Assembly (NCBI RefSeq): GCF_900129775.1
Contig: NZ_FQWV01000010.1
Coordinates: 16,661-80,660, forward strand
DNA length: 64,000 bases
Direction of reading: 5' to 3'
Source of the DNA: Halobaculum gomorrense
Lineage (GTDB): Archaea > Halobacteriota > Halobacteria > Halobacteriales > Haloferacaceae
The position numbers and the translations under genes were made by a program. Positions 27,213 through 35,713 of this stretch are shown in pieces (position 1 is the stretch's first letter; each line of letters starts with the position of its first letter). Under the pieces are notes generated by a model that was not told the origin of the DNA, did not search any database, and saw only the letters and a list, made by a program, of their open reading frames with translations.

Positions 27213-29009
27213 ATGAAAGTCCACGTGGGCGCGGCGGCGACCGAGGAGGAGGCCGGCGCAATCGCCTCGGCGCTGGCCGAGCACTTCGGCGTCGACATCG
27301 AGGTGTACGCGGGCGACGACGCCGACGAGCCGATCGCGACGGCCGAGCCGCCCGAGATCGAGTACCCGCTGGACGACGACCTGGGCCCGACGGCCCGGGA
27401 GGCCGAACTCCGCGCGGAGATCGACGACATCCTCGAGGGCGGTCCCGAGAAGTACAAACGGCGCCTCCCCGATCAGGGGAAGCTGTTCGTCCGCGACCGC
27501 CTCGACCTGTGGTTCGGCGACGGCGGCGAGGGCGGGGTCGGCGACGCGGGTACCGAGGACGCCGCCGACGGCGTGAAGTTCGAGGACGGGAAGTTCGCAC
27601 ACTTCGACGGCTACCACGAGAACTCCCCCGACGTGGACGAGTACGACGAGGGCGACCGCGTCCCCGCCGACGGCCTCATCACCGGCGCCGCCGAGTTCGA
27701 GGGGCGCGACCTCCACTTCATGGCCAACGACTTCACCGTGAAGGCGGGGTCGATGGCCGGCCGCGGCGTCGAGAAGTTCCTCCGGATGCAACAGCGCGCC
27801 CTCAAGAACGGGAAGCCGGTCCTGTACCTGATGGACTCCTCTGGCGGCCGGATCGACCAGCAAACCGGCTTTTTCGCCAACCGCGAGGGGATCGGGAAGT
27901 ACTACTACAACCACTCGATGCTCTCGGGGCGCGTCCCGCAGATCTGCGTCCTCTATGGACCCTGCATCGCCGGCGCGGCGTACACGCCGGTGTTCGCCGA
28001 TTTCACCGTGATGGTGGAGGGGATGTCCGCGATGGCGATCGCGTCGCCGCGGATGGTGAAGATGGTCACCGGCGAGGAGATCGAGATGGACGAGTTGGGC
28101 GGCCCGGACGTGCACGCGAAGTACTCCGGCAGCGCCGACCTCGTTGCCGAGGACGAACAGCACGCCCGACAACTCGTTGCGGATCTCGTGAGCTACCTCC
28201 CGGATAAGGCGGGCGAGAAGCCGCCCCGAAGCGACCCGAAGCCGCCGACGTACTCGCCCGACGGCATCGACGAACTAATTCCGGAGGCGCCGAACCGCCC
28301 GTACGATGTCCACGACCTCCTCGACCGCGTGTGCGACGCAGAGTCCGTCTTCGAGCTGAAATCGGAGTACGGCAAAGAGATCGTCACCGCGTTCGCCCGC
28401 ATCGACGGCAAACCGGTAGGTGTTGTCGCGAATCAGCCGACCGAGCGCTCGGGCGCCATCTTCCCGGACGCTGCCGAGAAGGCCGCGGAGTTCATCTGGA
28501 CGTGCGACGCCTACGAGATCCCCCTCCTCTACTTCTGTGACACGCCGGGGTTCATGGCTGGGAGCCAGGTCGAGAAGGACGCCATCCTCGAGAAGGGGAA
28601 GAAGTTCATCTACGCGACCTCCTCGGCGACCGTGCCCAAACAGACCGTGGTCGTCCGCAAGGCGTACGGCGCGGGCATCTACGCGATGGGCGGCCCCGCC
28701 TACGAGCCCGAGTCCGTGATCGGGCTCCCGTCGGGAGAGATCGGGATCATGGGCCCCGAGGCGGCGATCAACGCCGTCTACGCGAACAAGCTCGCCGAGA
28801 TCGACGACCCCGAGGAGCGGGCGGAGCGCGAGGACGAACTGCGGGGGGAGTACCGCCGCGACATCGACATCCACCGGATGGCCAGCGAGGTCGTCATCGA
28901 CGAGATCGTCCCCCCCTCCGACCTGCGCGAGGAGCTCGTCCAGCGGTTCGACTTCTACGAGGACATCGAGAAGTCCGTGCCGGACAAGAAGCACGGCACG
29001 GTCCTCTGA
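27213..29009 (+). CDS. Acyl-CoA carboxylase carboxyltransferase subunit with an epsilon-like N-terminal segment
   Basis: A 598-residue biotin-dependent carboxyltransferase, the beta-type subunit that carboxylates propionyl-CoA, acetyl-CoA or methylcrotonyl-CoA. The crotonase-like core has the first oxyanion-hole segment (SSGGRIDQQTGFFANREG) and the second glycine-rich one (GGPAYEPESVIGLPSGEIG). The N-terminal about 40 residues (MKVHVGAAATEEEAGAIASA) resemble the small epsilon subunit found separately in actinobacterial and haloarchaeal complexes, joined by an acidic linker. The natural substrate and partner biotin carboxylase are not in the window. Length and layout resemble the methylcrotonyl/geranyl-type enzymes more than the short PccB. 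Confidence 0.85.
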   Translation: MKVHVGAAATEEEAGAIASALAEHFGVDIEVYAGDDADEPIATAEPPEIEYPLDDDLGPTAREAELRAEIDDILEGGPEKYKRRLPDQGKLFVRDRLDLWFGDGGEGGVGDAGTEDAADGVKFEDGKFAHFDGYHENSPDVDEYDEGDRVPADGLITGAAEFEGRDLHFMANDFTVKAGSMAGRGVEKFLRMQQRALKNGKPVLYLMDSSGGRIDQQTGFFANREGIGKYYYNHSMLSGRVPQICVLYGPCIAGAAYTPVFADFTVMVEGMSAMAIASPRMVKMVTGEEIEMDELGGPDVHAKYSGSADLVAEDEQHARQLVADLVSYLPDKAGEKPPRSDPKPPTYSPDGIDELIPEAPNRPYDVHDLLDRVCDAESVFELKSEYGKEIVTAFARIDGKPVGVVANQPTERSGAIFPDAAEKAAEFIWTCDAYEIPLLYFCDTPGFMAGSQVEKDAILEKGKKFIYATSSATVPKQTVVVRKAYGAGIYAMGGPAYEPESVIGLPSGEIGIMGPEAAINAVYANKLAEIDDPEERAEREDELRGEYRRDIDIHRMASEVVIDEIVPPSDLREELVQRFDFYEDIEKSVPDKKHGTVL

Positions 29010-29186
29010 TCGAGTTTATATGCGATGGCGGGACCAGCCCGCCCGTGACCTGATCACCGACCGGACGACGGTCAGCGGGTGCGCGGTGCCCCGTCGTCCG
29101 AGGCGGCCGCGCCGCCTGTTCGCCCCACGCTCTCCCGGCACTTCATCACACTGTGGCGCCGCGGGCCGTCTCCTCAGTGTCACGGA

Positions 29187-29777
29187 TCATCGGTCGAGGG
29201 CCGCGCGGAGCAGCTGGACCTCCTCGCGGACGGCCTGCCAGGAGTCGATCGAGCCCGGGATCGATCCGTCCGCGTCGCCGCCGGCGCCGCGAGTGTGCTC
29301 GTCGACGAGCGAACGAACAGCCTGCGGGTCGTCGACGCGGCGGAAGGCGAGGTCTCCCCCCGCCGTCTCCAGCGTTACGGTGCCGTAGCCGAACAGCGAG
29401 CCGGTGACGGACTGCTCGTACGCGGAGTTCTCGACCATCGAGAGCCGCGCACGGACGACGCGCCGACCGACGATTCCGGTCCTCACCGACGCCGCGCGGT
29501 TGGTGAGGACGTACCGTGTGTTCACGAGCGACAGGAGCGCCACTCCCGGGATCGCGATGCCGACGAGGGCCGAGAGCGCTGCGATCACGAGCCCGAAGCG
29601 ACTCGTCGCCGCCGGGCCGACGGCGACGGCCATCCCGGCGGCGGCGACGAGCAGCCCGACGAGGCCGGCCGGAGCCGCCGCCGAGAGCCGCGAGCGACCG
29701 GTCCAGAGCACGGCCTCGTCCTCGTCGACGGTGATCGAGGTCGGAACGGAGCCGTCGGATTCGATTCCGGTGCTCAT
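29187..29777 (-). CDS. PH-domain membrane protein (bPH2-like)
   Basis: A 196-residue membrane protein. The acidic N-terminus (SITVDEDEAVLWTGRSRLSA) is followed by two transmembrane segments at about 35-55 and 62-85. Then comes a bacterial-type pleckstrin-homology domain (NTRYVLTNRAASVRTGIVGR and SLFGYGTVTLETAGG). The pattern parallels the next gene upstream, a longer PH protein; their frames overlap by 4 nt, so they are coexpressed and likely interact. Such bPH2 proteins are common in archaea; their role is unknown, perhaps membrane stress sensing or lipid handling. There is no catalytic motif. Confidence 0.75.
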   Translation of the reverse strand: MSTGIESDGSVPTSITVDEDEAVLWTGRSRLSAAAPAGLVGLLVAAAGMAVAVGPAATSRFGLVIAALSALVGIAIPGVALLSLVNTRYVLTNRAASVRTGIVGRRVVRARLSMVENSAYEQSVTGSLFGYGTVTLETAGGDLAFRRVDDPQAVRSLVDEHTRGAGGDADGSIPGSIDSWQAVREEVQLLRAALDR

Positions 29778-30451
29778 CGGTCGTCGCTGGGTGTCGACGC
29801 CGTCTCGGTATCCAACTCCTCACCCGCGCTGTCGGCGGCACCGTCGTTCCCGTCATTTCCGTCGAGTTCGCCGGCGTCGGCCCGATCTGTGGCGTCGCCA
29901 GCGGCGGCGCTGTCGCCCTCGACGGCCCCGCGGATCGCGCGCAGCTCCGCGAGGATGTCGTCGAGCACGTCAGCTTTCGTCTCCCCGTCGCCGGCGTCGC
30001 CCCGGCGGTCGCGGGCGCGGATCCGCTCGTTCACGATCTCTTGGATGCGCTTGGGGTCGCCGACGCTGTCGAAGCTGAGCTCAACGCCGGAGCCGCCCGC
30101 GGTGGAGATGTCGACCGAGCCGTAGCCGAACTGGGTGCCGAAGAAGTCCTGCGCGTAGGAGGTGTCTTGCACTTTCTCGAAGCCGACGCGCTTCACGTCG
30201 CGGGAGACGACGCCCCGCTTGACGTACAGCGCCTCGGTGGTGATGACGTACTCCGTGTTCTCGCGCGAGAGGTACGCCGCCGCGATGATCGGAATCCCGA
30301 CGAGCACCAGTGACAGCGGGACACCGACGACGAGTGCGGGGACGAGACTCATCGAGTGCGGCTTGTCCGTCCAGACGACCGCCTCCTTGGGGTCGAGCGA
30401 GAGCCAGTCGAAGCCGTCCGGAAGCGTGCCTTCGGTGGAGGGAGATGCCAT
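29774..30451 (-). CDS. PH-domain membrane protein (bPH2-like)
   Basis: A 225-residue protein with the same architecture as its downstream neighbour: a short N-terminal part ending KEAVVWTDKPHSM, two transmembrane helices at about 37-65 (LVPALVVGVPLSLVLVGIP), then a PH domain (NTEYVITTEALYVKRGVVSR, FGTQFGYGSVDISTAGG). The C-terminal 70 residues are an acidic, Ala/Asp/Gly-rich tail after a coiled-coil-like helix (ADVLDDILAELRAIRG). The ATG at 30451 sits 25-30 nt after an AT-rich sequence (AGAATAAATAC, top strand) that could be the TATA element. It is the first gene of a two-gene unit. Confidence 0.75.
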   Translation of the reverse strand: MASPSTEGTLPDGFDWLSLDPKEAVVWTDKPHSMSLVPALVVGVPLSLVLVGIPIIAAAYLSRENTEYVITTEALYVKRGVVSRDVKRVGFEKVQDTSYAQDFFGTQFGYGSVDISTAGGSGVELSFDSVGDPKRIQEIVNERIRARDRRGDAGDGETKADVLDDILAELRAIRGAVEGDSAAAGDATDRADAGELDGNDGNDGAADSAGEELDTETASTPSDDR

Positions 30452-30504
30452 GTTCGGTACTCTCGCGTCAGGAAGAATAAATACCCGCGACGGCGGGCCG
30501 CCGG

Positions 30505-31185
30505 TCAGTCCGCTCGGTGCACCCTGAGGATCCGCCGGTAGTACGGCTCCATCACGCGGATCGCCTCCTCCCAGTGCTCGCTGGTGTGCCGGTCGTGGAG
30601 TTCGATCCCGAGGAGGTACCGGACCGGCGCCGCGCCGAAGCCCTCTCGACCGTCGCTCGGCTTGGTCGGATAGCCGTCGTCGCCGATGGCGGCACGGTAC
30701 TCGAGCAACTGCGCACGCAGCGTCGGCGTCCAGTAGTCGCGGTTCGCCTTGTGGTTACGCCACGCCCGCGTGGTCGCCGTCGCGTACTCGCGGTCGAGTT
30801 CGGCGGCGGCGGCGCGCTCGACCAGGGCGTCGTAGACCCCGGTCCAGTCGCCGTCGCGGATCGAATCCGGATCGATCCGGGTGCCGTCCATGTGTTCGGT
30901 CTCCAGGTCGTCTTTCGCCCACAGCGCGTCGACGTACGCGCGGGCCGCGGTCCGGGCCGCGTCGTCATCGACGTGTGCGAACTGCCGGCGGTCGACCGCC
31001 GCGAACGACTCGACGGCCGCCTCCCGTTCGCCCCGGTCGTGGTACCGGAAGCCCGCGCACAGTTCGCGTGCCATGTGACGGGCGACGCGCGCAACCGTCT
31101 CCGCGCCGTCGTCGGCCCGGTCCTGGGTTTTCAGATTCACGTCCGTCTCGGTGCGTCCTCGTCGGTTGGATTCGTCCCTCGTCAT
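30505..31185 (-). CDS. Haloarchaeal protein of unknown function, paralogue A
   Basis: A 226-residue soluble protein, about 60 per cent helical by eye, with an N-terminal charged tail of 45 residues. Its core matches the protein at 57237-57887 along its whole length: FAAVDRRQFAHV with FAAVDEFQFQHV, AYVDALWAKDDLE with AYVDALWEKDEIE, DYWTPTLRAQLLEYRAA with DYWTPMKRAQMYELRAA, and RYLLGIELHD with RYVLGVELHD. I do not recognise the family. The conserved YWTP, KPxDG and LGxELHD blocks suggest a ligand or RNA surface, which is an inference. The neighbours (PH proteins, MaoC hydratase) give no clue. The ATG at 31185 is followed by a Tyr-rich helical region. Confidence 0.7.
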   Translation of the reverse strand: MTRDESNRRGRTETDVNLKTQDRADDGAETVARVARHMARELCAGFRYHDRGEREAAVESFAAVDRRQFAHVDDDAARTAARAYVDALWAKDDLETEHMDGTRIDPDSIRDGDWTGVYDALVERAAAAELDREYATATTRAWRNHKANRDYWTPTLRAQLLEYRAAIGDDGYPTKPSDGREGFGAAPVRYLLGIELHDRHTSEHWEEAIRVMEPYYRRILRVHRAD

Positions 31186-31308
31186 GTCGGCGGCGGAAGT
31201 CTCCGTCCGTCGACACTACCAATTTTCGATCAATCAACACCAACATCCTACACTGGCCGATCGAGGGAATATCGGTTCGGAGTACCGCCGACCCGGTCGT
31301 TCGACGAC

Positions 31309-31782
31309 CTACTCGGCGTGTTCGCGCTTCAGCGACAGCACCGTCCGCTCGAACGTGCACACGAGCGTCTCGCCACCGTCGGCGTCCCCATCGAGCTTGT
31401 ACGCGTCGACGCGCATCGTCACGACGCCGCGCTCGCCGTCGCTGGTCTCGCGTTTGTCGAGCACGGTCGACTCCGCGTGGACGGTGTCGCCGTGGAACAC
31501 CGGGTTCGGGTGCTCCACGTCGTCGTACGAGAGGTTCGCGACGATTGTGCCGTCGGTCGTGTCCGGAATGGAGAGCCCGGTCGCCAGCGCCATCGTATAG
31601 ATGCCGTTCACCAGCCGCTCGCCGAACTGCGTCTCGGCGGCGAACGCCGCATCGAGGTGCAGCGGCTGCTGGTTCATCGTCACGTCGCAGAAGACCTGGT
31701 TGTCCCGCTCGGAGACGGTGCGGCGCTTCTCGTGGGTGATGGTCTCGCCGACCTCGAACTCCTCGTAATACTTGCCGGCCAT
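31309..31782 (-). CDS. MaoC-family dehydratase (enoyl-CoA hydratase type)
   Basis: A 157-residue hotdog-fold hydratase that adds or removes water from a CoA thioester. MaoC landmarks are present: the N-terminus YYEEFEVGETITHEKRRTVS, the catalytic-type pair in CDVTMNQQPLHLDAAFA (Asp/Asn and His), and NPVFHGDTVHAESTVLD. I chose the ATG at 31782. It is divergent from a CitE-type lyase whose start lies 127 nt away. In the methylaspartate cycle a MaoC-type mesaconyl-CoA hydratase works with a beta-methylmalyl-CoA lyase and glutamate, so this local set is suggestive. The central genes of that cycle (glutamate mutase, methylaspartate ammonia-lyase) are not in the window, so the substrate is not assigned. 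Confidence 0.8.
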   Translation of the reverse strand: MAGKYYEEFEVGETITHEKRRTVSERDNQVFCDVTMNQQPLHLDAAFAAETQFGERLVNGIYTMALATGLSIPDTTDGTIVANLSYDDVEHPNPVFHGDTVHAESTVLDKRETSDGERGVVTMRVDAYKLDGDADGGETLVCTFERTVLSLKREHAE

Positions 31783-31908
31783 GGGAGCGGCGACGGCCGG
31801 CCAGGTGAAAACCGTGCGGGAACCGTCGGCGCCTTGGTGACGGCAGCCACTGGCTCGACCGCCGACCGGTCGACGGGATTGATACGCGGGTCCGCCGAAC
31901 GCCGATCC

Positions 31909-32772
31909 ATGCCACGACGCAGCGTCATGTTCTCGCCGGGCGACCGCCCGGAGCTGATGCGGAAGGCGCCCGCGACCGGCGCGGACACGATCGTCTTCGA
32001 CCTGGAGGACGCGGTGGCGCCCGGGCGCAAGGCGGAGGCGCGGGCCGCCGTCCGCGACGTGCTCTGTGACCCCGACTTCGATCCGGACGCGGAGATGTGC
32101 GTCCGCGTCACCGGCACCGAGACCTATCGTGATCTGGAGGCCATCGCCGACGACGGCGCCGCCGCCTTCGACGCGGTGATGCTCCCGAAGGCGGAGTCGG
32201 CCGACGCGGTCGAGCACCTCGGCGACCAACTCCGCGAGCACGGCCGCCGAGTGCCCGTGATCGCACTGGTCGAGACCGCTCGGGGCGTGCTCCGCGCCGA
32301 GGCGATCGCCGACGCAGGCCCGACCGACGCCCTCGCCTTCGGCGCCGAAGACCTCTCGGCGGACCTGGGCGCGGCGCGGACGGACGAGGGGACGGAGGTG
32401 CTGTACGCCCGCGAGAAGACGGTCGCGGCGGCCGCGGCCGCCGGCGTCGACGCCATCGACACCGTCTACACCGACTTCGGCGACGACGCGGGACTCGCCG
32501 AGGAGACACGCTTCGCGGCGACGCTCGGCTACGACGGGAAGATGGCGATCCACCCCTCGCAGGTGTCGGTGATCAACGAGGCGTTCACCCCCGACGACGA
32601 GGAGATCGCCTGGGCCCGGCGCGTGCTCGCCGCCCGCGAGGAGGCGGCCGCCGAGGACCGCGGCGTGTTCGAGGTCGACGGCGAGATGATCGACGCGCCG
32701 CTCGTCGCGCAGGCCGAACGAGTCCGCGAGTACGCGCGGCTGGCGGACGCGTGGGAACCGACCGAAAAGTAG
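31909..32772 (+). CDS. CitE-type CoA ester lyase (malyl/beta-methylmalyl-CoA lyase-like)
   Basis: A 287-residue TIM-barrel lyase of the HpcH/CitE family, cleaving a 3-hydroxy-3-carboxyl CoA ester such as beta-methylmalyl-CoA or malyl-CoA. Landmarks are RRSVMFSPGDRPELMRKA at the start, DTIVFDLEDAVAPGRKAEAR with the metal-binding acid cluster, and AFGAEDLSADLGA near residue 145, and GYDGKMAIHPSQVSVINEAF near 215. The start at 31909 agrees with the conserved RRSVM opening. The arrangement with the divergent MaoC hydratase and the neighbouring glutamate dehydrogenases recalls the haloarchaeal methylaspartate cycle. A simple malyl-CoA or citramalyl-CoA lyase remains possible. Confidence 0.8.
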   Translation: MPRRSVMFSPGDRPELMRKAPATGADTIVFDLEDAVAPGRKAEARAAVRDVLCDPDFDPDAEMCVRVTGTETYRDLEAIADDGAAAFDAVMLPKAESADAVEHLGDQLREHGRRVPVIALVETARGVLRAEAIADAGPTDALAFGAEDLSADLGAARTDEGTEVLYAREKTVAAAAAAGVDAIDTVYTDFGDDAGLAEETRFAATLGYDGKMAIHPSQVSVINEAFTPDDEEIAWARRVLAAREEAAAEDRGVFEVDGEMIDAPLVAQAERVREYARLADAWEPTEK

Positions 32773-32811
32773 CCGAGCGAGACCTGAGACGCCCGGCGAG
32801 TCGCTACCGAG

Positions 32812-34128
32812 TCAAGGCCACAGGCCGCGGACGCTCTTGGCCTCCGCGATGCGGTCGAGCGCGACGACGTAGGCGGCGTCGCGCCACGTGATCTCCTTCG
32901 CCTCGACCTCGGTTCGCACGGCGTCCCACGCCGAGAGCATCTCTGACTCCAGTTCGCTGTGGATCTGTTCGAGCGTCCACGTGCGGCGGTTGATGTCTTG
33001 GAGCCACTCGAAGTAGCTGACGGTGACGCCGCCGGCGTTCGCGAGGATGTCCGGGATGACGTGGACGCCGCGCTCGGCGAGGGTCTCGTCGGCCGCGAAC
33101 GTCGTCGGGCCGTTGGCGCCCTCGACGACGATGTCGGCGCGGATGTCGGTCGCGTTGTCGACGGTGATCACGTTGCCGACGGCCGCGGGGATCGGCACGT
33201 CGACGTCGAGTTCGATGATATCGCGTCCCTCGTCGAGCACGTTGGCGCCGTCGGTATCGGCGCCGTAGTCGGTGACGGCGTTCGGCTGCTCGGCGAAGCT
33301 CGAGATCGCGTGGGTGTCGAGCGCCGTCTGGTCGTGGACGGCGCCGCCGGAGTCGGAGACGGCCACCACGTCCGCGCCCCAGTCGTCGAGCAGCCGGGCG
33401 GCGTTGGCGCCCACCGAGCCGTACCCCTGGACGACCACGGTGAGCCCGTGGGGGTCGTAGTCGTAGTACTCCGCGGCCTCCCGCGTGATGATCGCGACCG
33501 AGCGACCGGGCGCCTCCTCGCGGCCCTCCGACCCGCCGACGACGGGCGGCTTCCCCGTGACGACGCCGGGGATGGTCTCGCCCTCCTGCATCGAGTAGGC
33601 GTCCATGAACCACGCCATCGTCTGCGCGTCGGTGCCCATGTCGGGGGCCGGGATGTCCTTCTTCGGCCCGACGAACTTCCGCAGTTCCTCTGCGAACCGA
33701 CGGGTGAGCCGTTCCTTCTCGTTGGTCGACAGCTCCTTCGGATTGACGACGACGACGCCCTTCCCGCCGCCGAACGGGAGGTCCATCACGGCGCACTTCC
33801 ACGTCATCCACATCGAGAGGCCGACGCACTCCTCCTCGCTCACGTCGGGGTGGAAGCGCAGGCCGCCCTTGTACGGGCCGCGCACGTCGTCGTGCTGTGC
33901 GCGGTAGCCGGTGAACACCTCGACAGAGCCGTCGTCGCGCTCCAGCGGCACCGCGACGTGGTGGACCGTCGTCGGGTGCTTGAGCCGCTCGATGACGCCC
34001 GGATCGACATCGAGGTGCGCGGCGGCGTGCTCCAACTGCCGACGGGCAGTCTCCAGCGCCGATTCGGGCTCCTGCTGTTCGTCGGTGGCGACGCGCTTCT
34101 CGCCGGTGCCTGCGGTTCCGGTTGACAT
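32812..34128 (-). CDS. gdhB: Glutamate dehydrogenase (first of a divergent pair)
   Basis: A 438-residue NAD(P)-dependent enzyme interconverting glutamate and 2-oxoglutarate plus ammonia. The substrate-binding segment [17 protein letters not shown] and the catalytic lysine region [16 protein letters not shown] are intact. The Rossmann domain has [17 protein letters not shown] near residue 235 and the C-terminal helix [17 protein letters not shown] 30-residue polar N-terminal extension is additional to its neighbour. It is closely related to but distinct from the enzyme starting at 34361, and divergently transcribed from it. I name it gdhB from memory of haloarchaeal naming; cofactor preference cannot be read reliably. 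Two copies may separate assimilatory and catabolic roles. Confidence 0.88.
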   Translation of the reverse strand: MSTGTAGTGEKRVATDEQQEPESALETARRQLEHAAAHLDVDPGVIERLKHPTTVHHVAVPLERDDGSVEVFTGYRAQHDDVRGPYKGGLRFHPDVSEEECVGLSMWMTWKCAVMDLPFGGGKGVVVVNPKELSTNEKERLTRRFAEELRKFVGPKKDIPAPDMGTDAQTMAWFMDAYSMQEGETIPGVVTGKPPVVGGSEGREEAPGRSVAIITREAAEYYDYDPHGLTVVVQGYGSVGANAARLLDDWGADVVAVSDSGGAVHDQTALDTHAISSFAEQPNAVTDYGADTDGANVLDEGRDIIELDVDVPIPAAVGNVITVDNATDIRADIVVEGANGPTTFAADETLAERGVHVIPDILANAGGVTVSYFEWLQDINRRTWTLEQIHSELESEMLSAWDAVRTEVEAKEITWRDAAYVVALDRIAEAKSVRGLWP

Positions 34129-34360
34129 GATGTGGTGTGGGTCGCCGGGGGGTGCGGCGACGCCGCTACAGCCCGCTCTGCTGGAGATCGATAAAGTATT
34201 GATAATATTCACTTGTGGAAGGTACATATACACAATAATACGATACAGTGTGGCGCTGATCGTCACTAATATTCGATGGATCGAGATCGGCAGACTGTGC
34301 AGCCCTCAGGCGCCGATTCGGTCGATAGACCTAACAGGGGATGGATGAAATCAGAGTCCA
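34129..34360. promoter_or_regulatory. Divergent promoter region between two glutamate dehydrogenase genes
   Basis: 232 nt with a conspicuous AT-rich block around 34184-34275 (GATAAAGTATTGATAATATT, CACAATAATACGATAC and ATATTCGATGG). The GC content drops sharply from that of the flanking genes. There is room for two TATA boxes and for a regulator site between the genes. It is the most AT-rich control region in the metabolic half of the window. I see no clear palindromic operator. Confidence 0.55.
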
Positions 34361-35617
34361 ATGACGGACCAGGCGAATCCGTTCGAGAGCCTCCAGGAGC
34401 AGATCGACGACGCGGCGGCACACCTCGATGTCGCCGACGACGTGCTGGAACGGCTGAAACACCCCGAACGGGTGCTGGGGCTGAACCTCTCCGTCGAGCT
34501 GGACGACGGATCGCTGGACCGGTTCCGGGCGTTTCGCTCGGAGTTCAACGGCGACCGCGGCCCGTACAAGGGCGGGATCCGGTATCACCCAGGCGTCACG
34601 CGCGACGAGGTGAAGGCGCTGTCCGGGTGGATGGTGTACAAGTGCGCCGTCGTGGACATCCCCTACGGCGGCGGCAAGGGAGGCATCGTCGTCGATCCCG
34701 CCGACTACTCCGCCGCGGAGATCGAGCGACTCACGCGGTCGTTCGCCGAGGAACTGCGCCCGTTCATCGGCGAGGACACGGACATCCCCGCGCCCGACGT
34801 GAACACGGGCCAGCGGGAAATGAACTGGATCAAGGACACCTACGAGACGCTGGAGAACACGACCGAGCCCGGCGTCGTCACGGGGAAGTCGCTGGAGTCG
34901 GGTGGCTCTGAGGGCCGCGTCGAGGCGACCGGTCGGTCGACCATGCTCACCGCCCGCGAGGCGTTCGACTACCTCGACAAAGAGATCGAGGGCGCCAGCG
35001 TCGCCGTCCAGGGGTACGGCAACGCCGGGCACATCGCCGCGTACCTCATCGAGGACCTGGGCGCGAACGTGGTCGCCGTCTCCGACTCCTCGGGTGCGGT
35101 CTACGCAGAGGACGGCCTCGACGCCCGCGACGTGAAACGGCACAAAAACGAGACCGGCTCCGTGTCGGGATACGCAGACGCCGACGAGGAGTTCTCGAAC
35201 GAGAACCTGCTCACGATGGACGTGGATCTGCTGGTCCCCGCGGCGCTGGAGAACGCCATCGACGGCGACCTCGCCCGCGACGTGCACGCGGACGTGATCG
35301 TCGAGGCCGCCAACGGACCCCTCACGCCGGAGGCGGACGACGTGCTCACCGAGGCCGACGTACACGTGTTCCCGGACATCCTCGCGAACGCCGGCGGCGT
35401 CACCGTCAGCTACTTCGAGTGGGTGCAGAACCGCCAGCGCTTCTACTGGACCGAAGAGCGCGTCAACGAGGAGTTGGAGCGCCACATCGTCTCGGCGTTC
35501 GACGACCTCACCGAGTGCTACGAGTCGCTGGACCTACCGAGCTTCCGTACGGCGGCGTACGTCGTCGCGATCCAGCGGGTCGTCGACGCGTTCACCGACG
35601 GCGGCAACTGGCCTTGA
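34361..35617 (+). CDS. gdhA: Glutamate dehydrogenase (second of a divergent pair)
   Basis: A 418-residue hexameric-type enzyme without the N-terminal extension of the first copy. It has [18 protein letters not shown], the catalytic lysine block [16 protein letters not shown], and the Rossmann motif [16 protein letters not shown] near residue 208. [20 protein letters not shown] is nearly identical to the other copy's equivalent. The ATG at 34361 follows the AT-rich divergent region. The ending ...DGGNWP replaces the other copy's RGLWP. It presumably provides the other half of ammonia assimilation or glutamate catabolism. Confidence 0.9.
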   Translation: MTDQANPFESLQEQIDDAAAHLDVADDVLERLKHPERVLGLNLSVELDDGSLDRFRAFRSEFNGDRGPYKGGIRYHPGVTRDEVKALSGWMVYKCAVVDIPYGGGKGGIVVDPADYSAAEIERLTRSFAEELRPFIGEDTDIPAPDVNTGQREMNWIKDTYETLENTTEPGVVTGKSLESGGSEGRVEATGRSTMLTAREAFDYLDKEIEGASVAVQGYGNAGHIAAYLIEDLGANVVAVSDSSGAVYAEDGLDARDVKRHKNETGSVSGYADADEEFSNENLLTMDVDLLVPAALENAIDGDLARDVHADVIVEAANGPLTPEADDVLTEADVHVFPDILANAGGVTVSYFEWVQNRQRFYWTEERVNEELERHIVSAFDDLTECYESLDLPSFRTAAYVVAIQRVVDAFTDGGNWP

Positions 35618-35713
35618 GCGGCCCCGGCCCCGGACGCGGAGCGCACAGCACACGAGACGGGCCCCGCTGAATCGCCCCCGCTCGTTTTAGTCGTTGGGAG
35701 CCGTTATGTCCCC

